From NCBI GenBank assembly GCA_050747825.1, contig JBOGJG010000340.1, forward strand, positions 1-21,238: DNA of 21,238 nucleotides. Reading direction: 5' to 3'. Shown here in pieces: positions 1 through 8,500 of the stretch. The DNA comes from JBOGJG01 sp050747825 (GTDB taxonomy: Bacteria > Acidobacteriota > UBA6911 > RPQK01 > JBOGJG01). How positions within the stretch are numbered: position 1 is the first letter of the stretch; every line of letters begins with the position of its first letter. The position numbers were made by a program, and so were the translations under genes. The notes beneath the pieces were generated by a model, which searched no databases, had not been told where the DNA came from, and worked only from the letters and a program-made list of their open reading frames with translations.

Positions 1-305
1 ACAGTTGGCCAGGGTCCTGGGGTTGAATGAACTCGCTGGTGGCCTGCCAGCGCGGTAATACCTTCTCGTCCGTATAACTCTTTGCAATATCAAATAATTA
101 CTGATCTTCGCGCACCATTCCCAGTAAACTCCCGCTAGAAGCTCGCGCGAAGCTCGCGCGGCGCCTTATGTAGAACCCCCCCAGTTTACCATATTTGCTT
201 GACCCATTCTGCGTACCAATTTTGTAAGCGGGAAAGAGGCCCGGCGGCACGACCTGAAACCCTTCCGTGCGAGCGAAGGCCGTAGTGTGTCGAGACATCC
301 TGTCT
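1..305. other. Left-edge stretch without a recognisable gene
   Basis: I see no convincing coding region here. The open frames in this stretch have low-complexity or shadow-like translations. The only local structure is a short tandem direct repeat (GAAGCTCGCGC twice, near 139-160). It lies downstream of the minus-strand aldolase gene and could hold its terminator, but I see no clear hairpin followed by a T tract. Confidence 0.5.
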
Positions 306-1220
306 TCAATTCTTCTGGACTTCGACGATGTAGGGGAGATGCCTCTCGAGCCAGTTGGCGAACCAACTTTGGAACGTTTCGATCTGCTTGCGGCGAGAAG
401 GAGAGAGAGGGAGGGCTAGATGCCCGGTGGAGAAGCCCCTCACTTCCAAACCGGCGCGGATGCCCCAGGGAACAGGCAGGTGCCTGAACTGGTCGCCCAG
501 GGCATCGAGAAGCTGCTGGCAGTACTGGGCAGATTCGAGGTCCCCGGCGCGAAAGCTCTGGTATTCTCTGACCACAAGCTCCGGACAGAGATTGGCACTC
601 CCCGAGATGACGCCGTCCCAACCGGCAGTCAAAGCCTGGAACAGCAAGTCATCGCTGCCGATCAACAGGGTCACCTCTTTCTCGTGGGCAATCTCGGTCA
701 GTTTCGGCAGCGCTTCCAGCCTGCCGCTGCTGTCTTTGATTCCGACCAGATTCGGGATTTGCCTCAGCAGCCGCATGGAAGTGGTCAAATGGAGTGGATT
801 GGTGAAATCGGGCAGATTATAAAGAAGACAGGGTAAAGAGACGGAGCTGCACACCTCTCGGCAAAAAGCCTCCAGATCCTCCTGTTCATATCGGAAAAAA
901 TGAGGCATGGGCAGCAGAATTGCCGCGCACCCTTCGCGTGCGGCGTGCCGGCCGAGCTCCCGAACCCGCTCCAGGCACGAAGCTCCGACGGCGGCAAGGA
1001 CGATCGCCTTTCCCTCGCTCTTCCGAACGGCACGGCTGATCAGTTCTTTGCGCTCCTGCAGGTCGAAGTGGGGGTACTCAGAAGTGGCGCCGCCGATGCA
1101 GAGCCCGTCGATTCCCTGTTCCAGGAGAAAATCCAGGAGCAGCTCGAAGGCCGCAAGATCAAGCCGGCCGCCGGAATCTAGCGGAGTCACAGGAGCAACG
1201 AACACACCCGAGAGTTTCAT
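306..1220 (-). CDS. Dihydrodipicolinate synthase / N-acetylneuraminate lyase family aldolase
   Basis: This is a 304-residue class I (Schiff-base) aldolase of the DapA/NanA superfamily, the usual family length. The N-terminal strand reads GVFVAPVTP. A phosphate/carboxylate-loop-like motif GGATSEYPHF lies at residues 43-52, where DapA has GTTGE. The catalytic pair is intact: Tyr134 in YNLP and Schiff-base Lys162 in GIKDSSG. The family condenses or cleaves pyruvate with an aldehyde in the cytoplasm. Substrate cannot be read from the sequence. The neighbours (IclR regulator, SSS symporter, BNR sialidase-like protein) favour catabolism of a sugar acid such as N-acetylneuraminate over lysine synthesis, but the GIKDSSG motif is not the typical NanA form. 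The ATG is preceded by AGGA at about 7 bases, and a promoter-like pair lies at 1274-1302. It is divergent from the regulator. Confidence 0.9.
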   Translation of the reverse strand: MKLSGVFVAPVTPLDSGGRLDLAAFELLLDFLLEQGIDGLCIGGATSEYPHFDLQERKELISRAVRKSEGKAIVLAAVGASCLERVRELGRHAAREGCAAILLPMPHFFRYEQEDLEAFCREVCSSVSLPCLLYNLPDFTNPLHLTTSMRLLRQIPNLVGIKDSSGRLEALPKLTEIAHEKEVTLLIGSDDLLFQALTAGWDGVISGSANLCPELVVREYQSFRAGDLESAQYCQQLLDALGDQFRHLPVPWGIRAGLEVRGFSTGHLALPLSPSRRKQIETFQSWFANWLERHLPYIVEVQKN

Positions 1221-1273
1221 TTTCGATTCCTAATACCTTGCGAGGGTTGCGAAATTCCGCTTGAACCGAGGTC

Positions 1274-1302
1274 ATGCTAATGAATATCATCGGTGGAGTC
1301 AA
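1274..1302 (-). promoter_or_regulatory. Candidate sigma70-type promoter of the aldolase gene
   Basis: On the minus strand TTGACT (1302-1297) and TAGCAT (1279-1274) are separated by exactly 17 bases. This gives a predicted start near 1267 and a leader of about 47 bases ending in AGGA before the ATG at 1220. The hexamers match the consensus at 5/6 and 4/6. It is inferred from pattern only. Confidence 0.45.
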
Positions 1303-1303
1303 G

Positions 1304-1313
1304 ATTTCGAAAT
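1304..1313. promoter_or_regulatory. Perfect palindrome, candidate IclR-family operator
   Basis: ATTTCGAAAT is a perfect 10-base palindrome one base from the -35 hexamer of the aldolase promoter, in the region between the aldolase and the divergent IclR gene. IclR-family regulators bind short inverted repeats in such divergent spacers. This is the best-placed palindrome I saw, but a 10-base palindrome can occur by chance. Confidence 0.3.
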
Positions 1314-1432
1314 ACAGTGGAAAAAATAGAACAGATTGTCAAAAACAGCATATCAATGTGAATAAATGGAACAACTTGCGGGCGTCATGGACTTTCGCGC
1401 AGTCACTGTCATACCATTGGAAAGTTGGACGT

Positions 1433-2257
1433 ATGGTCGTTCGTAAAGTGAAAGCTTCATTGTCTCCGCCGAGTGGAGGGAAAAGGACTCGGCGAAAAGA
1501 GAACAAATACTTTTCCAAAGTCGTCGGAAAGGCGCTGGATATTCTGGAAATTCTTAAACGAAGTGGAACGCCGCTGTCGCTGAACGAGCTCACTCGTGAG
1601 GTGGGGCTGACCAAGAGTTCTGTCTTCCGTATCCTTCATACTCTCGACGTGGCGGGCTATTTGGACAGGAATGAGGCGGGCCAGTACATGCTCTCCTCTG
1701 ACGTCCGACCGTTGGTGCCCGCCTATTTGCAAAGGAAGCTGATCGAAGCGGCCGTCCCACGTATGAAGGAGCTCAACCGCCGATTCTCTGAAACGGTGAG
1801 CCTGGCCATCTTATTCACCAACCACATCGAGGTTGCTGCGGTCGAAGAAAGCCCTCGCCTGATGCGGATGGGAAACACGGTTGGCCGGATTATTCCTCCG
1901 CACGCCAGTTCTTTGGGAAAAGCGATCACCGCATATCAACCGGAACAGAGAAGAGAAAAGCTCCTGCGCAGCTATGGTCTGCACGTTTTTACAGAAAGAA
2001 CGGTCACCGACGAGGTGGAGCTGAAGCGCGAGCTGGAGAAGGTTCGCGCTGAAGGGTACAGCACCGACCAGGAAGAGAGCACCAGGGAAGGATGCTGCTT
2101 TGGTGTTCCGATTCTGGGAGAAGCCGACCACGCCATTGGAGCCATCAGTATTTCCATGCCTAAGACGAGGGTTCCTAAAGAAATCGAGCAAGAAGAGCTC
2201 ATTGCCGCCTTGCAAAAGGTGGTCAGGGAAATTGCGAAAGAGCTGACGGCCGGCTGA
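1433..2257 (+). CDS. IclR-family transcriptional regulator
   Basis: The 274-residue reading has a winged helix-turn-helix at about residues 27-95 (KALDILEIL...LSLNELTREVGLTKSSVFRILHTL). An IclR effector-binding domain follows from about 105 to 270, with a late signature around EGYSTDQEES and GVPILGEADHAIGAISISMP. I prefer the ATG at 1433 because it gives the usual family length. The frame is open back to 1274, but those extra 53 residues look like translated spacer. No strong Shine-Dalgarno is visible. It is transcribed away from the aldolase and probably controls it and perhaps the symporter in response to a pathway intermediate. The 3' end faces the symporter gene convergently across about 55 bases. 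Confidence 0.88.
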   Translation: MVVRKVKASLSPPSGGKRTRRKENKYFSKVVGKALDILEILKRSGTPLSLNELTREVGLTKSSVFRILHTLDVAGYLDRNEAGQYMLSSDVRPLVPAYLQRKLIEAAVPRMKELNRRFSETVSLAILFTNHIEVAAVEESPRLMRMGNTVGRIIPPHASSLGKAITAYQPEQRREKLLRSYGLHVFTERTVTDEVELKRELEKVRAEGYSTDQEESTREGCCFGVPILGEADHAIGAISISMPKTRVPKEIEQEELIAALQKVVREIAKELTAG

Positions 2258-2312
2258 GACGTTCCTCGAGATGGCGCCTGGGGCTCGCCGGCGCAGGCCC
2301 ACAGTAAACAAC

Positions 2313-3794
2313 CTATTCTTTCGCCCGCCCTGCCAGCAGCCGACTGCCTGGCTCGGCGACGAGAAAAATGATGGCGGTCCCCACCACGATGACAAGCCAG
2401 TCATGCAGCGGATTGCGATAGGCTCCTATCCAGGGAAGCCGCGACCACTCCTCAGTCCGGGAAAGTACCATCCAGGCAATACTCAGAAGGCCCACGCTCA
2501 TCCCGATGATCGCCGCACGGTTGTCGGCGCGCCGCGAGAAATAGCCCAACAAGAAAAGCCCCAGCATTCCGCCGCTGAAGATGGAAGAGAAAGTCCACCA
2601 GACGTCCAGAGCACTCCTGACGTCGATCATCTTGACCGCGAGATAGGTGGCAAGAACTCCGAGAAAGATGGAGAAACCGTAAAGAGCCAGCATTTTTTCC
2701 TTTTCCCCGGCAGTGGGTCTGAAAAACCGCTCGTAGTAATCGGCAAGAAAAATGGTAGCCAAGCTGTTCAGGCTGGTGGAAACGGTGCTCATGGCGGCGG
2801 CAAAAATAGCAGCAATCATGAGTCCGGACAATCCCGGGGGTAAGGCCGTTACGATGAAGTGGGGAAACACCCGGTCGGCCACTAGATCCTGCGGGAGCAG
2901 GTGGGGCTGAGCTGTATAGTAGGCGTACAAGCCCGTTCCGATAAAGAAAAAGAGCAGAGAGACAGGAATATAGAGCAGGGCCCCGATCCAAACCGCTTTT
3001 TTGGCTTCCGCCTCCGAGCTGGAGCTGATATAGCGCTGGATGTAATTCTGATCGATTCCGAAGTTCTGAAGATTGATGAAAATACCATTGAGCAGGATGA
3101 CCCAGAAAGTTGTTTCCGCCAGGTCAAAGCGAAACTCGCCCAGGCTGAACTTCTGATGCTCAAAGGCGATGGCAAAAAGTTGCCCGGGCCCCTCGGGCAT
3201 CCCCACCAGGAGGAGGATCACGCAAAGGAGTGCCCCTCCGATTAACACAAAGCCCTGGACGGCATCCGTCCAGATGACCGCTTCAATGCCGCCCATGATC
3301 GTGTAAAGAGCCACCGAAGCTCCGGTGATGCAGATGATGATCCACACGGGCCAGCCGAGAAGCACGCTGAGCGGCAGGGCCATGAGGTACATGACCACCA
3401 CCATTCGAAACAACTGAGTCAAAAGGTAAAAGGACGAAGCGTAAATTCGTGCCGGCGGGCCGAACCGATCCTCGAGATAGCTGTAAGCGGAGATACTACC
3501 CCGATGGCGGTAAAGGGGAACAAAAAACCGAGTGGCCATCCAAGCCGCAAAGGCAATGCTCAGACTGAAAACAAAGCGGCTCCAGTTCAATTCATACGCG
3601 CTTCCCGGCAGAGCCAGAAAGCTGATGCTGCTGACGTACGTGGCCAGAATGGACATTCCGCAAAGCCAGCCCGGAAGGGCGCGCCCGGCCGCCATAAAGG
3701 CTTCCGTATTGCGGTTCCGGCGCAAAAAATAAGCTCCAAGACCGAGGATTCCCAAAAAGTAAGCTCCCAAAACGATAAGATCGGCAACAGGCAT
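2313..3794 (-). CDS. SSS-family sodium/solute symporter
   Basis: This 493-residue polytopic membrane protein fits the solute:sodium symporter family (about 13 helices). The first helix starts at ADLIVLGAYFLGI, followed by the AGRALPGWLCGMSILATYVS stretch typical of SSS helix 1-2. The SSS signature region contains GGIEAVIWTDAVQG near residue 170. It should import an organic solute with Na+. SSS members next to DapA/NanA-type aldolases often carry sialic acid or related sugar acids, and here a sialidase-like gene diverges 71 bases away, so that substrate class is inferred. The start is supported by AAGGAAGGGA a few bases before the ATG. No truncation is evident. Confidence 0.9.
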   Translation of the reverse strand: MPVADLIVLGAYFLGILGLGAYFLRRNRNTEAFMAAGRALPGWLCGMSILATYVSSISFLALPGSAYELNWSRFVFSLSIAFAAWMATRFFVPLYRHRGSISAYSYLEDRFGPPARIYASSFYLLTQLFRMVVVMYLMALPLSVLLGWPVWIIICITGASVALYTIMGGIEAVIWTDAVQGFVLIGGALLCVILLLVGMPEGPGQLFAIAFEHQKFSLGEFRFDLAETTFWVILLNGIFINLQNFGIDQNYIQRYISSSSEAEAKKAVWIGALLYIPVSLLFFFIGTGLYAYYTAQPHLLPQDLVADRVFPHFIVTALPPGLSGLMIAAIFAAAMSTVSTSLNSLATIFLADYYERFFRPTAGEKEKMLALYGFSIFLGVLATYLAVKMIDVRSALDVWWTFSSIFSGGMLGLFLLGYFSRRADNRAAIIGMSVGLLSIAWMVLSRTEEWSRLPWIGAYRNPLHDWLVIVVGTAIIFLVAEPGSRLLAGRAKE

Positions 3795-3828
3795 TACGTC
3801 GTCCCTTCCTTTTTCTTTGAAGAAGCAC

Positions 3829-3856
3829 TTGCACTCCTCGCCTCATCGTTCATAAT
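3829..3856 (+). promoter_or_regulatory. Candidate promoter of the sialidase-like gene
   Basis: TTGCAC (3829-3834) and CATAAT (3851-3856) are spaced by 16 bases. The -10 is a 5/6 match, the -35 only 3/6. The -10 ends nine bases before the ATG at 3866, so transcription would begin at or within a few bases of the start codon. Confidence 0.35.
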
Positions 3857-3865
3857 CAACGGAGC

Positions 3866-4972
3866 ATGTTTGTCGGTCTTTTGATGTTCTTTGGTGGTCT
3901 CGGATTGGCTGAGCGCCCAGCCGAGGTCCTCGAGCACGTCATCGTCTACAAAGAAGAAGGGCGATTTGCAGGATGGCCGGCCAATCACGGGATGTGGGCT
4001 TGGGGAGAGGAACTGGTCGTGGGCTTTGAAGTCGGCTACTTCAGGGAAACCGATCGGGGACACGCGATCGACTACGGCCGGCCCGGAGAGCATGTACTGG
4101 CCCGAAGCCTGAACGGGGGCCAGACATGGGCGCTGGAAAAGCCGAACGGATTGAAGCCGCCGCCAGGGATCAAAGTCGCAGGGGTCCCCGCACCGCCCGG
4201 CGGCGCGGAGCCGGCGGACTTCGATGGGGAAATGGACTTCACGCACCCCGGATTTGCTCTGACGGCGCGAATGGCCAGTATTCACACCGGTCCCTCTCGT
4301 TTCTACTACACTCTGGACAAGGGGAAGAGCTGGAAAGGTCCTTATCACCTCCCCGACTTTGGTCAGCCCGGGATTGCTGCCCGAACTGATTATCTTATCG
4401 ACGGCCCGCGCGAATTGACCGTGTTCTTGACGGCAGCCAAGTTCAATGGGCGCGAGGGGCGGGTCATCTGCGTGCGCACGCGGGACGGGGGAAAAAACTG
4501 GGAGCGGGTTTCCGACGTGACACCGGAGCCCGAGGGCCGAGGATATGCCATCATGCCCTCTTCGGTCCGCCTTTCCGCGACGGAGATTCTCACAGCCGTC
4601 CGGCGCAGGGGCTGGATTGAAAGCTATCGCTCCCAAGATAACGCTTCCAGTTGGAGTTACGAGCAAGAAGTGAGCCGCACCGGTCGAGGGAATCCGCCCG
4701 CCTTGATTCGGCTCCGCGATGGCCGCCTCGTCTTAAGTTATGGTTATCGCGCGGAACCTTATGGAATTCGGGCCCGCATCAGCTCCGACCAGGGTAGGAC
4801 GTGGGAGAAAGAAATCATCCTGAGGGAGGATGGGGGGAACTGGGATCTCGGCTACCCCCGGACCGTCGAGCGGCCGGATGGCAAACTGGTGACGGTGTAT
4901 TACTTCAACGACCACGCGGACCGGGAGCGTTACATCGCCGCCACCATCTGGGATCCCGGCGTGAGTCCCTAA
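3866..4972 (+). CDS. Secreted BNR/Asp-box sialidase-like protein
   Basis: The 368-residue product begins with a short hydrophobic signal-like segment (MFVGLLMFFGGLGLA) and then forms a probable six-bladed propeller. Five Asp boxes are visible: SLNGGQTW (81-88), TLDKGKSW (149-156), TRDGGKNW (205-212), a degenerate SQDNASSW (256-263) and SSDQGRTW (306-313). The region RFAGWPANHG (33-42) sits where true sialidases carry the Arg-Ile-Pro motif, with Arg33 as the possible first carboxylate-binding arginine. I cannot confirm the whole arginine triad or the Tyr/Glu pair, so exo-sialidase activity is only a possibility. Other BNR glycan-binding or glycosidase roles are equally open. ATG 3866 is the first possible start after an in-frame TGA. 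It diverges from the symporter gene. Confidence 0.85.
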   Translation: MFVGLLMFFGGLGLAERPAEVLEHVIVYKEEGRFAGWPANHGMWAWGEELVVGFEVGYFRETDRGHAIDYGRPGEHVLARSLNGGQTWALEKPNGLKPPPGIKVAGVPAPPGGAEPADFDGEMDFTHPGFALTARMASIHTGPSRFYYTLDKGKSWKGPYHLPDFGQPGIAARTDYLIDGPRELTVFLTAAKFNGREGRVICVRTRDGGKNWERVSDVTPEPEGRGYAIMPSSVRLSATEILTAVRRRGWIESYRSQDNASSWSYEQEVSRTGRGNPPALIRLRDGRLVLSYGYRAEPYGIRARISSDQGRTWEKEIILREDGGNWDLGYPRTVERPDGKLVTVYYFNDHADRERYIAATIWDPGVSP

Positions 4973-5017
4973 ACCATCCTGCGGCGGCCCGGCCTATGCG
5001 AAAAGTGCCTTCGCCAT

Positions 5018-5324
5018 CTATACCTCGGACGCGCTTGGGTTCAGTTCTACTGCCAGTGGAAGGACTCTCTTTCGCAAATGCGCTGTCTCTTCCTCGCTCA
5101 AGGGTCTCAAGGGAGCAAAAACGCGGTCCGATTGAATGATGCCCAGCTCGCGGAGCACCCATTTGAACGAGGCGACGATCGGAGCGCCGGGAGGTCGGGA
5201 AGGAAGTCTCAAAGCATCGAGCAGTGCGAGGACTTTTCCATTCGCCTGGCGAGTCCCCCTCCCAGTCGCCCTGAGCCGCCCTCTCATACACGCTAGTGTA
5301 GTGTCCAGTAAATAACTGGGCCAT
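5018..5324 (-). pseudogene. C-terminal remnant of a second DapA/NanA-family aldolase (frameshifted)
   Basis: The minus frame ending at 5018 contains GKVLALLDALRL, KWVLRELGII and PLRPLSEEETAHLRKR. This spacing and pattern is typical of the C-terminal helices of dihydrodipicolinate synthase/N-acetylneuraminate lyase proteins. The preceding helix of the same fold, LFTGHYTSVYERAAQGDWE, is found in another frame (about 5270-5324), so a frameshift lies around 5225-5265, near a GGGAGGGGG run. An in-frame stop immediately precedes the ATG at 5324, and I could not find the barrel core or the Schiff-base lysine upstream. It is read as a decayed, 5'-truncated paralogue of the aldolase at 306-1220. Confidence 0.6.
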
Positions 5325-5460
5325 TTATTTCTTCGCCTTCCTCGATCTGGGCGCGGTGCATCCGGGCAGAATCTGTTCCAAGGTTTGGCGGCAGCGTGAG
5401 AGCTTTTCGACGATGGATTCCACAGTCGCAGTCCAGACGATGGGTTTTAGTCATAACTGC
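5325..5460. other. Spacer without a supported gene
   Basis: This lies between the aldolase remnant and the 60-base palindrome. Minus-strand frames give fragments such as VESIVEKLSRCRQTLEQILP ending at a stop, with no family I recognise. Nearby at 5295-5325 are AGTGT doublets and a small inverted repeat (CCAGT, AAATA, ACTGG), possibly an old insertion-sequence edge. That cannot be shown from this sequence. Confidence 0.35.
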
Positions 5461-5520
5461 AGCCACGGATTTCACGAATTGCACAGATTGGAATCCGTGT
5501 AATCTGTGAAATCTGTGGCT
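5461..5520. repeat. 60-base imperfect palindrome of the CCACGGATTTCAC / GTGAAATCTGTGG type
   Basis: The sequence from 5461 to 5520 reads nearly the same on both strands across its full length. Left arm AGCCACGGATTTCAC pairs with right arm GTGAAATCTGTGGCT, and the match continues inward with a few transitions. It is followed 14 bases later by the GTG start of the dehydrogenase gene. Short repeats of this wording are scattered in intergenic regions of many environmental bacterial genomes. Here it could form a long hairpin, and its right end contributes the first base of a TATAAT hexamer. Confidence 0.8.
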
Positions 5521-5525
5521 ATAAT
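5520..5525 (+). promoter_or_regulatory. Consensus -10 hexamer at the edge of the palindrome
   Basis: A perfect TATAAT lies at 5520-5525, beginning on the last base of the 60-base palindrome and ending nine bases before the GTG start at 5535. No good -35 is seen 16-18 bases upstream (the sequence there is palindrome). If used, it would give an essentially leaderless transcript of the dehydrogenase gene. Confidence 0.4.
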
Positions 5526-5534
5526 ATCTGTCCC

Positions 5535-8500
5535 GTGAAAACGAAGCTATTTTTTGTGCTCGTTAGTCTGGCCGCCACAGCCTGCTCCAGCGAAACAGAA
5601 GGCCCCTTGTCGCCTGAGGAGGCGATCGAGAGCTTTCAGGTGCACCCGGATTTTCGAGTCGAGGTATTTGCCGCCGAGCCGTATGTGGTGGATCCGGTTG
5701 AGGTCGTCTTTGATGAGCGGGGGCGCGCTTTTGCGGCCGAAATGCGGGATTATCCGGAGGATCCCCCCAAGGGCCGGCCGCCGCGCAGCCGCATCCGCCT
5801 GCTGGAAGACACGGATGGAGACGGCCGGGTGGACCGGTCCTTCATTTTTGCCGACAACCTGCTTCAGGCCACCAGCATGCTCCCCTGGAAGGGCGGACTG
5901 CTGGTGACTGCAGCCCCCGATATTCTCTACTTAAAAGACACAGACGGAGACAATAGAGCCGATGTGCGGGAGGTCCTGTTCACCGGCTTTGCGCTGGTTA
6001 ATCCGGAAGGTCGAATCACTAATCTGCGCTTCAATGTTGACAACTGGATTTACGCTTCCAATAACGGCCAGCAGGGAGATATCACTTTCACCCGCCGTCC
6101 GGATGCAGCTCCAGTATCGGTTCTGGGGGCCGACTTTCGCTTCCGGCTGGACCGGGGGGAGTTCGAAGCCGCCTCCGGTCCTACTCAATTCGGCCAGGCC
6201 ATTGATGATTTCGGAAACCGCTTCATCACCCAGAATACGATTCACGTCCGGCATGTGGTCCTTCCCAGGCGTTACCTGACGCGAAATCCCTATCTCACAG
6301 TTGGGCAGGCGGCTCAGGATATTTCGGATCACGGCAGGCCTTCGGTTCCCATGTTCCAGCTCACCGAGCCCCAGGAATGGCGCAAGGTCCGCACCCAGAT
6401 GCGCCAGGAGCGCTACCGGCAAAACGAACTGGACCGGGTTCGCGAGCTGAACCCTTCAACTGAAATCGCCAGCGGATACATCACGGGTGCTTCGGGCGGC
6501 ACGATTTACAGCGGCGATATGTTTTCCGAAAACTTTCTGGGGAACCTGTTTACCGGCGATGTGGCTGGAAGTCTGGTGCACCGTGACCTGTTGAAGCGAT
6601 CGGGCGTAACTTTTACCGCCAGCCGCCCCCCGGGGGAACAAGACCGCGAATTTCTGGCCTCGACCGACTCATGGTTTCGTCCCTGCAACTTCGCCACCGG
6701 CCCGGACGGGAATCTCTACATGGTCGATATTTACCGGGAGTTCATTGAGACGCCCGAATCGATACCTGAAGAGTTGAAGCAGAACATGGACTTTTACAAT
6801 GGAGACGATCTGGGGAGGATCTATCGGATTGTTCCCAAGAGCGCCCCTCCGACACGATCTGCGCGGGTTCAGCTGGACCAGGCGCCAAGCCGTAGGCTGG
6901 TGGATCTGCTCTCCCATCCCAACGCCTGGTGGAGGTTTACCGCTCAGCGACTCCTGCTGGAACGGCAAGACCGCTCGGTGACTGTCGAGTTGAGAAAGCT
7001 GGCGCTGGAAAGCCGTTTTCCACAGGCACGGCTGCATGCGCTTTATGCTCTCGAGGGGATGGAAGCTCTGGATTCGTCTCTGATTGAGGCGGCTTTGCGA
7101 GATCGGCATCCCGCCGTCCGGGTGCACGCTCTCCGTCTTGCCGAGCGCTTCCCGGGGAACCTGCCTCAGGTGCTGGCGATGCTGGACTCCAGGGAGCCCG
7201 AGGTGAGATTTCAACTGGCGTTGAGTCTTGGTGAGTTCGTGGGGCTGCCGGGTACCCTCTGGGTGTACGGTCGCGGGTCGGATAATACTGCGTCCTTGCG
7301 GCAGGTGACGCAAGGACTGGCCCGGCTGGTCATGTCCGGGGCGGACGATCACTGGTTGCGCGCGGCGGTTCTCAGCTCGGAGCCTGGATCTTCCGTGGCG
7401 CTGGCTGAAGAGCTGGCGCAAGGGTCGAGCTTTTTCGAGGAGATCTCGGACGGAAGGAGAGAGTTCCTCCAGGAATTATCGGCTGTCGTGGGAGCGCGCA
7501 ATGAACAGAAGGAGATTATTCAGCTTTTGAGGCTTCTCTCCGGTCCGGGCCCGCTTGCCGGAGAGTCCTGGCAAGTGGCGGGCTTGAGCGGGCTCGCCGA
7601 AGGCCTGGAACTGGCGGGGGCTAAGCGGATGAGGGTGCCTGTTGCAGAAGCGCTACTGAATCGTCTGATAGCCGCTTCTTCCGCGGAAGTCCAGGCGCCT
7701 GCTCGCGCCGTGGCGCGTCATTTTGAGATGCCTGCCCTGATTGCGTCCTCGATCCGCCAGGCGCTCAACTCCAGGCTGGATACAGCACAGCGCGTGCTGG
7801 AGGTGCAAACTCTCTCCAGCGGATCTTTCGAGCAGGTCCGCCCTGCTTTCGAAGAGCTGTTAAAGACTCCTTTGGAGCCGGAGCTGTTGACTGCCACGGT
7901 TCATTCGCTGGCCTCCTTTCAAGATCCGCCAGTCAGCAATTTGCTGCTCTCGAACTGGAGCCGCCTGGGACCTGCCGGCCGGCAGGAGGTGCTGACTGCT
8001 CTTTTAAACCACCGGAACCGCCTGCCCGATCTGATGCAGGCGCTCGAAAGCGGAACAATTGCCGCTACCGAGCTGGATGTGACTCACAGAACCAAGCTCC
8101 TGACCAATCCCGATCCTGACATTGTCCGGCGCGCTCGGAAGGTTTTGGAGGAGGCACAGACCGGACGTGCCACGCGGTATGCGGCCGCCCGTTTTGAGCA
8201 AGCGCTGGCGATGGAGGGCCATGCGGAGCGTGGACGCCTCGTCTTCCAAGAGAGTTGCGCCCGCTGCCATCTGTCACGAGCCGGCGGCCGAGTCGGACCG
8301 GACCTTTCGGGAGTGAGCAGCCACACCAGGGAGCAATTGCTGCAGTCGATCCTGGAACCTTCCAGCTACATACAACCCGGATATGTGAACTATATCGTGG
8401 TGGCCAAAGACGGAAGTATTCACGACGGCATCATCAGCGGCGAGACTCCCGGCACGCTTCGCCTGAGCAACCAGGCCGGCCAGATTACGCTGCTGCGCTC

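Noticed and set aside
43..59. GCCAGCGCGGTAATACC resembles the universal 16S rRNA stretch around position 515-535
   Set aside because: It lacks the central bases of the rRNA motif and the flanks have no rRNA similarity, so it is chance.
1274..1432. 53-residue N-terminal extension of the IclR protein from ATG 1274
   Set aside because: The translation is unlike IclR N-termini and would overlay the aldolase promoter. The start at 1433 gives the usual length.
2274..2300. GC-rich inverted repeats between the IclR and symporter genes as a terminator
   Set aside because: Only 4-5 base-pair stems with competing pairings form and no T tract follows, which is too weak to annotate.
1811..2404. 197-codon minus-strand frame across the IclR gene end and the spacer
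   Set aside because: It overlaps the clear IclR effector domain and the symporter C-terminus and has no recognisable features.
3794..4666. Long minus-strand open frame (290 codons) antisense to the sialidase-like gene
   Set aside because: Its translation has no domain pattern, while the plus frame has five Asp boxes. It is a shadow of a GC-rich gene.
4905..5324. 139-codon minus frame as an intact gene
   Set aside because: Only its first about 20 residues resemble the aldolase fold. The rest is in the wrong frame compared with the neighbouring aldolase-like C-terminus, so it is treated as part of the remnant.
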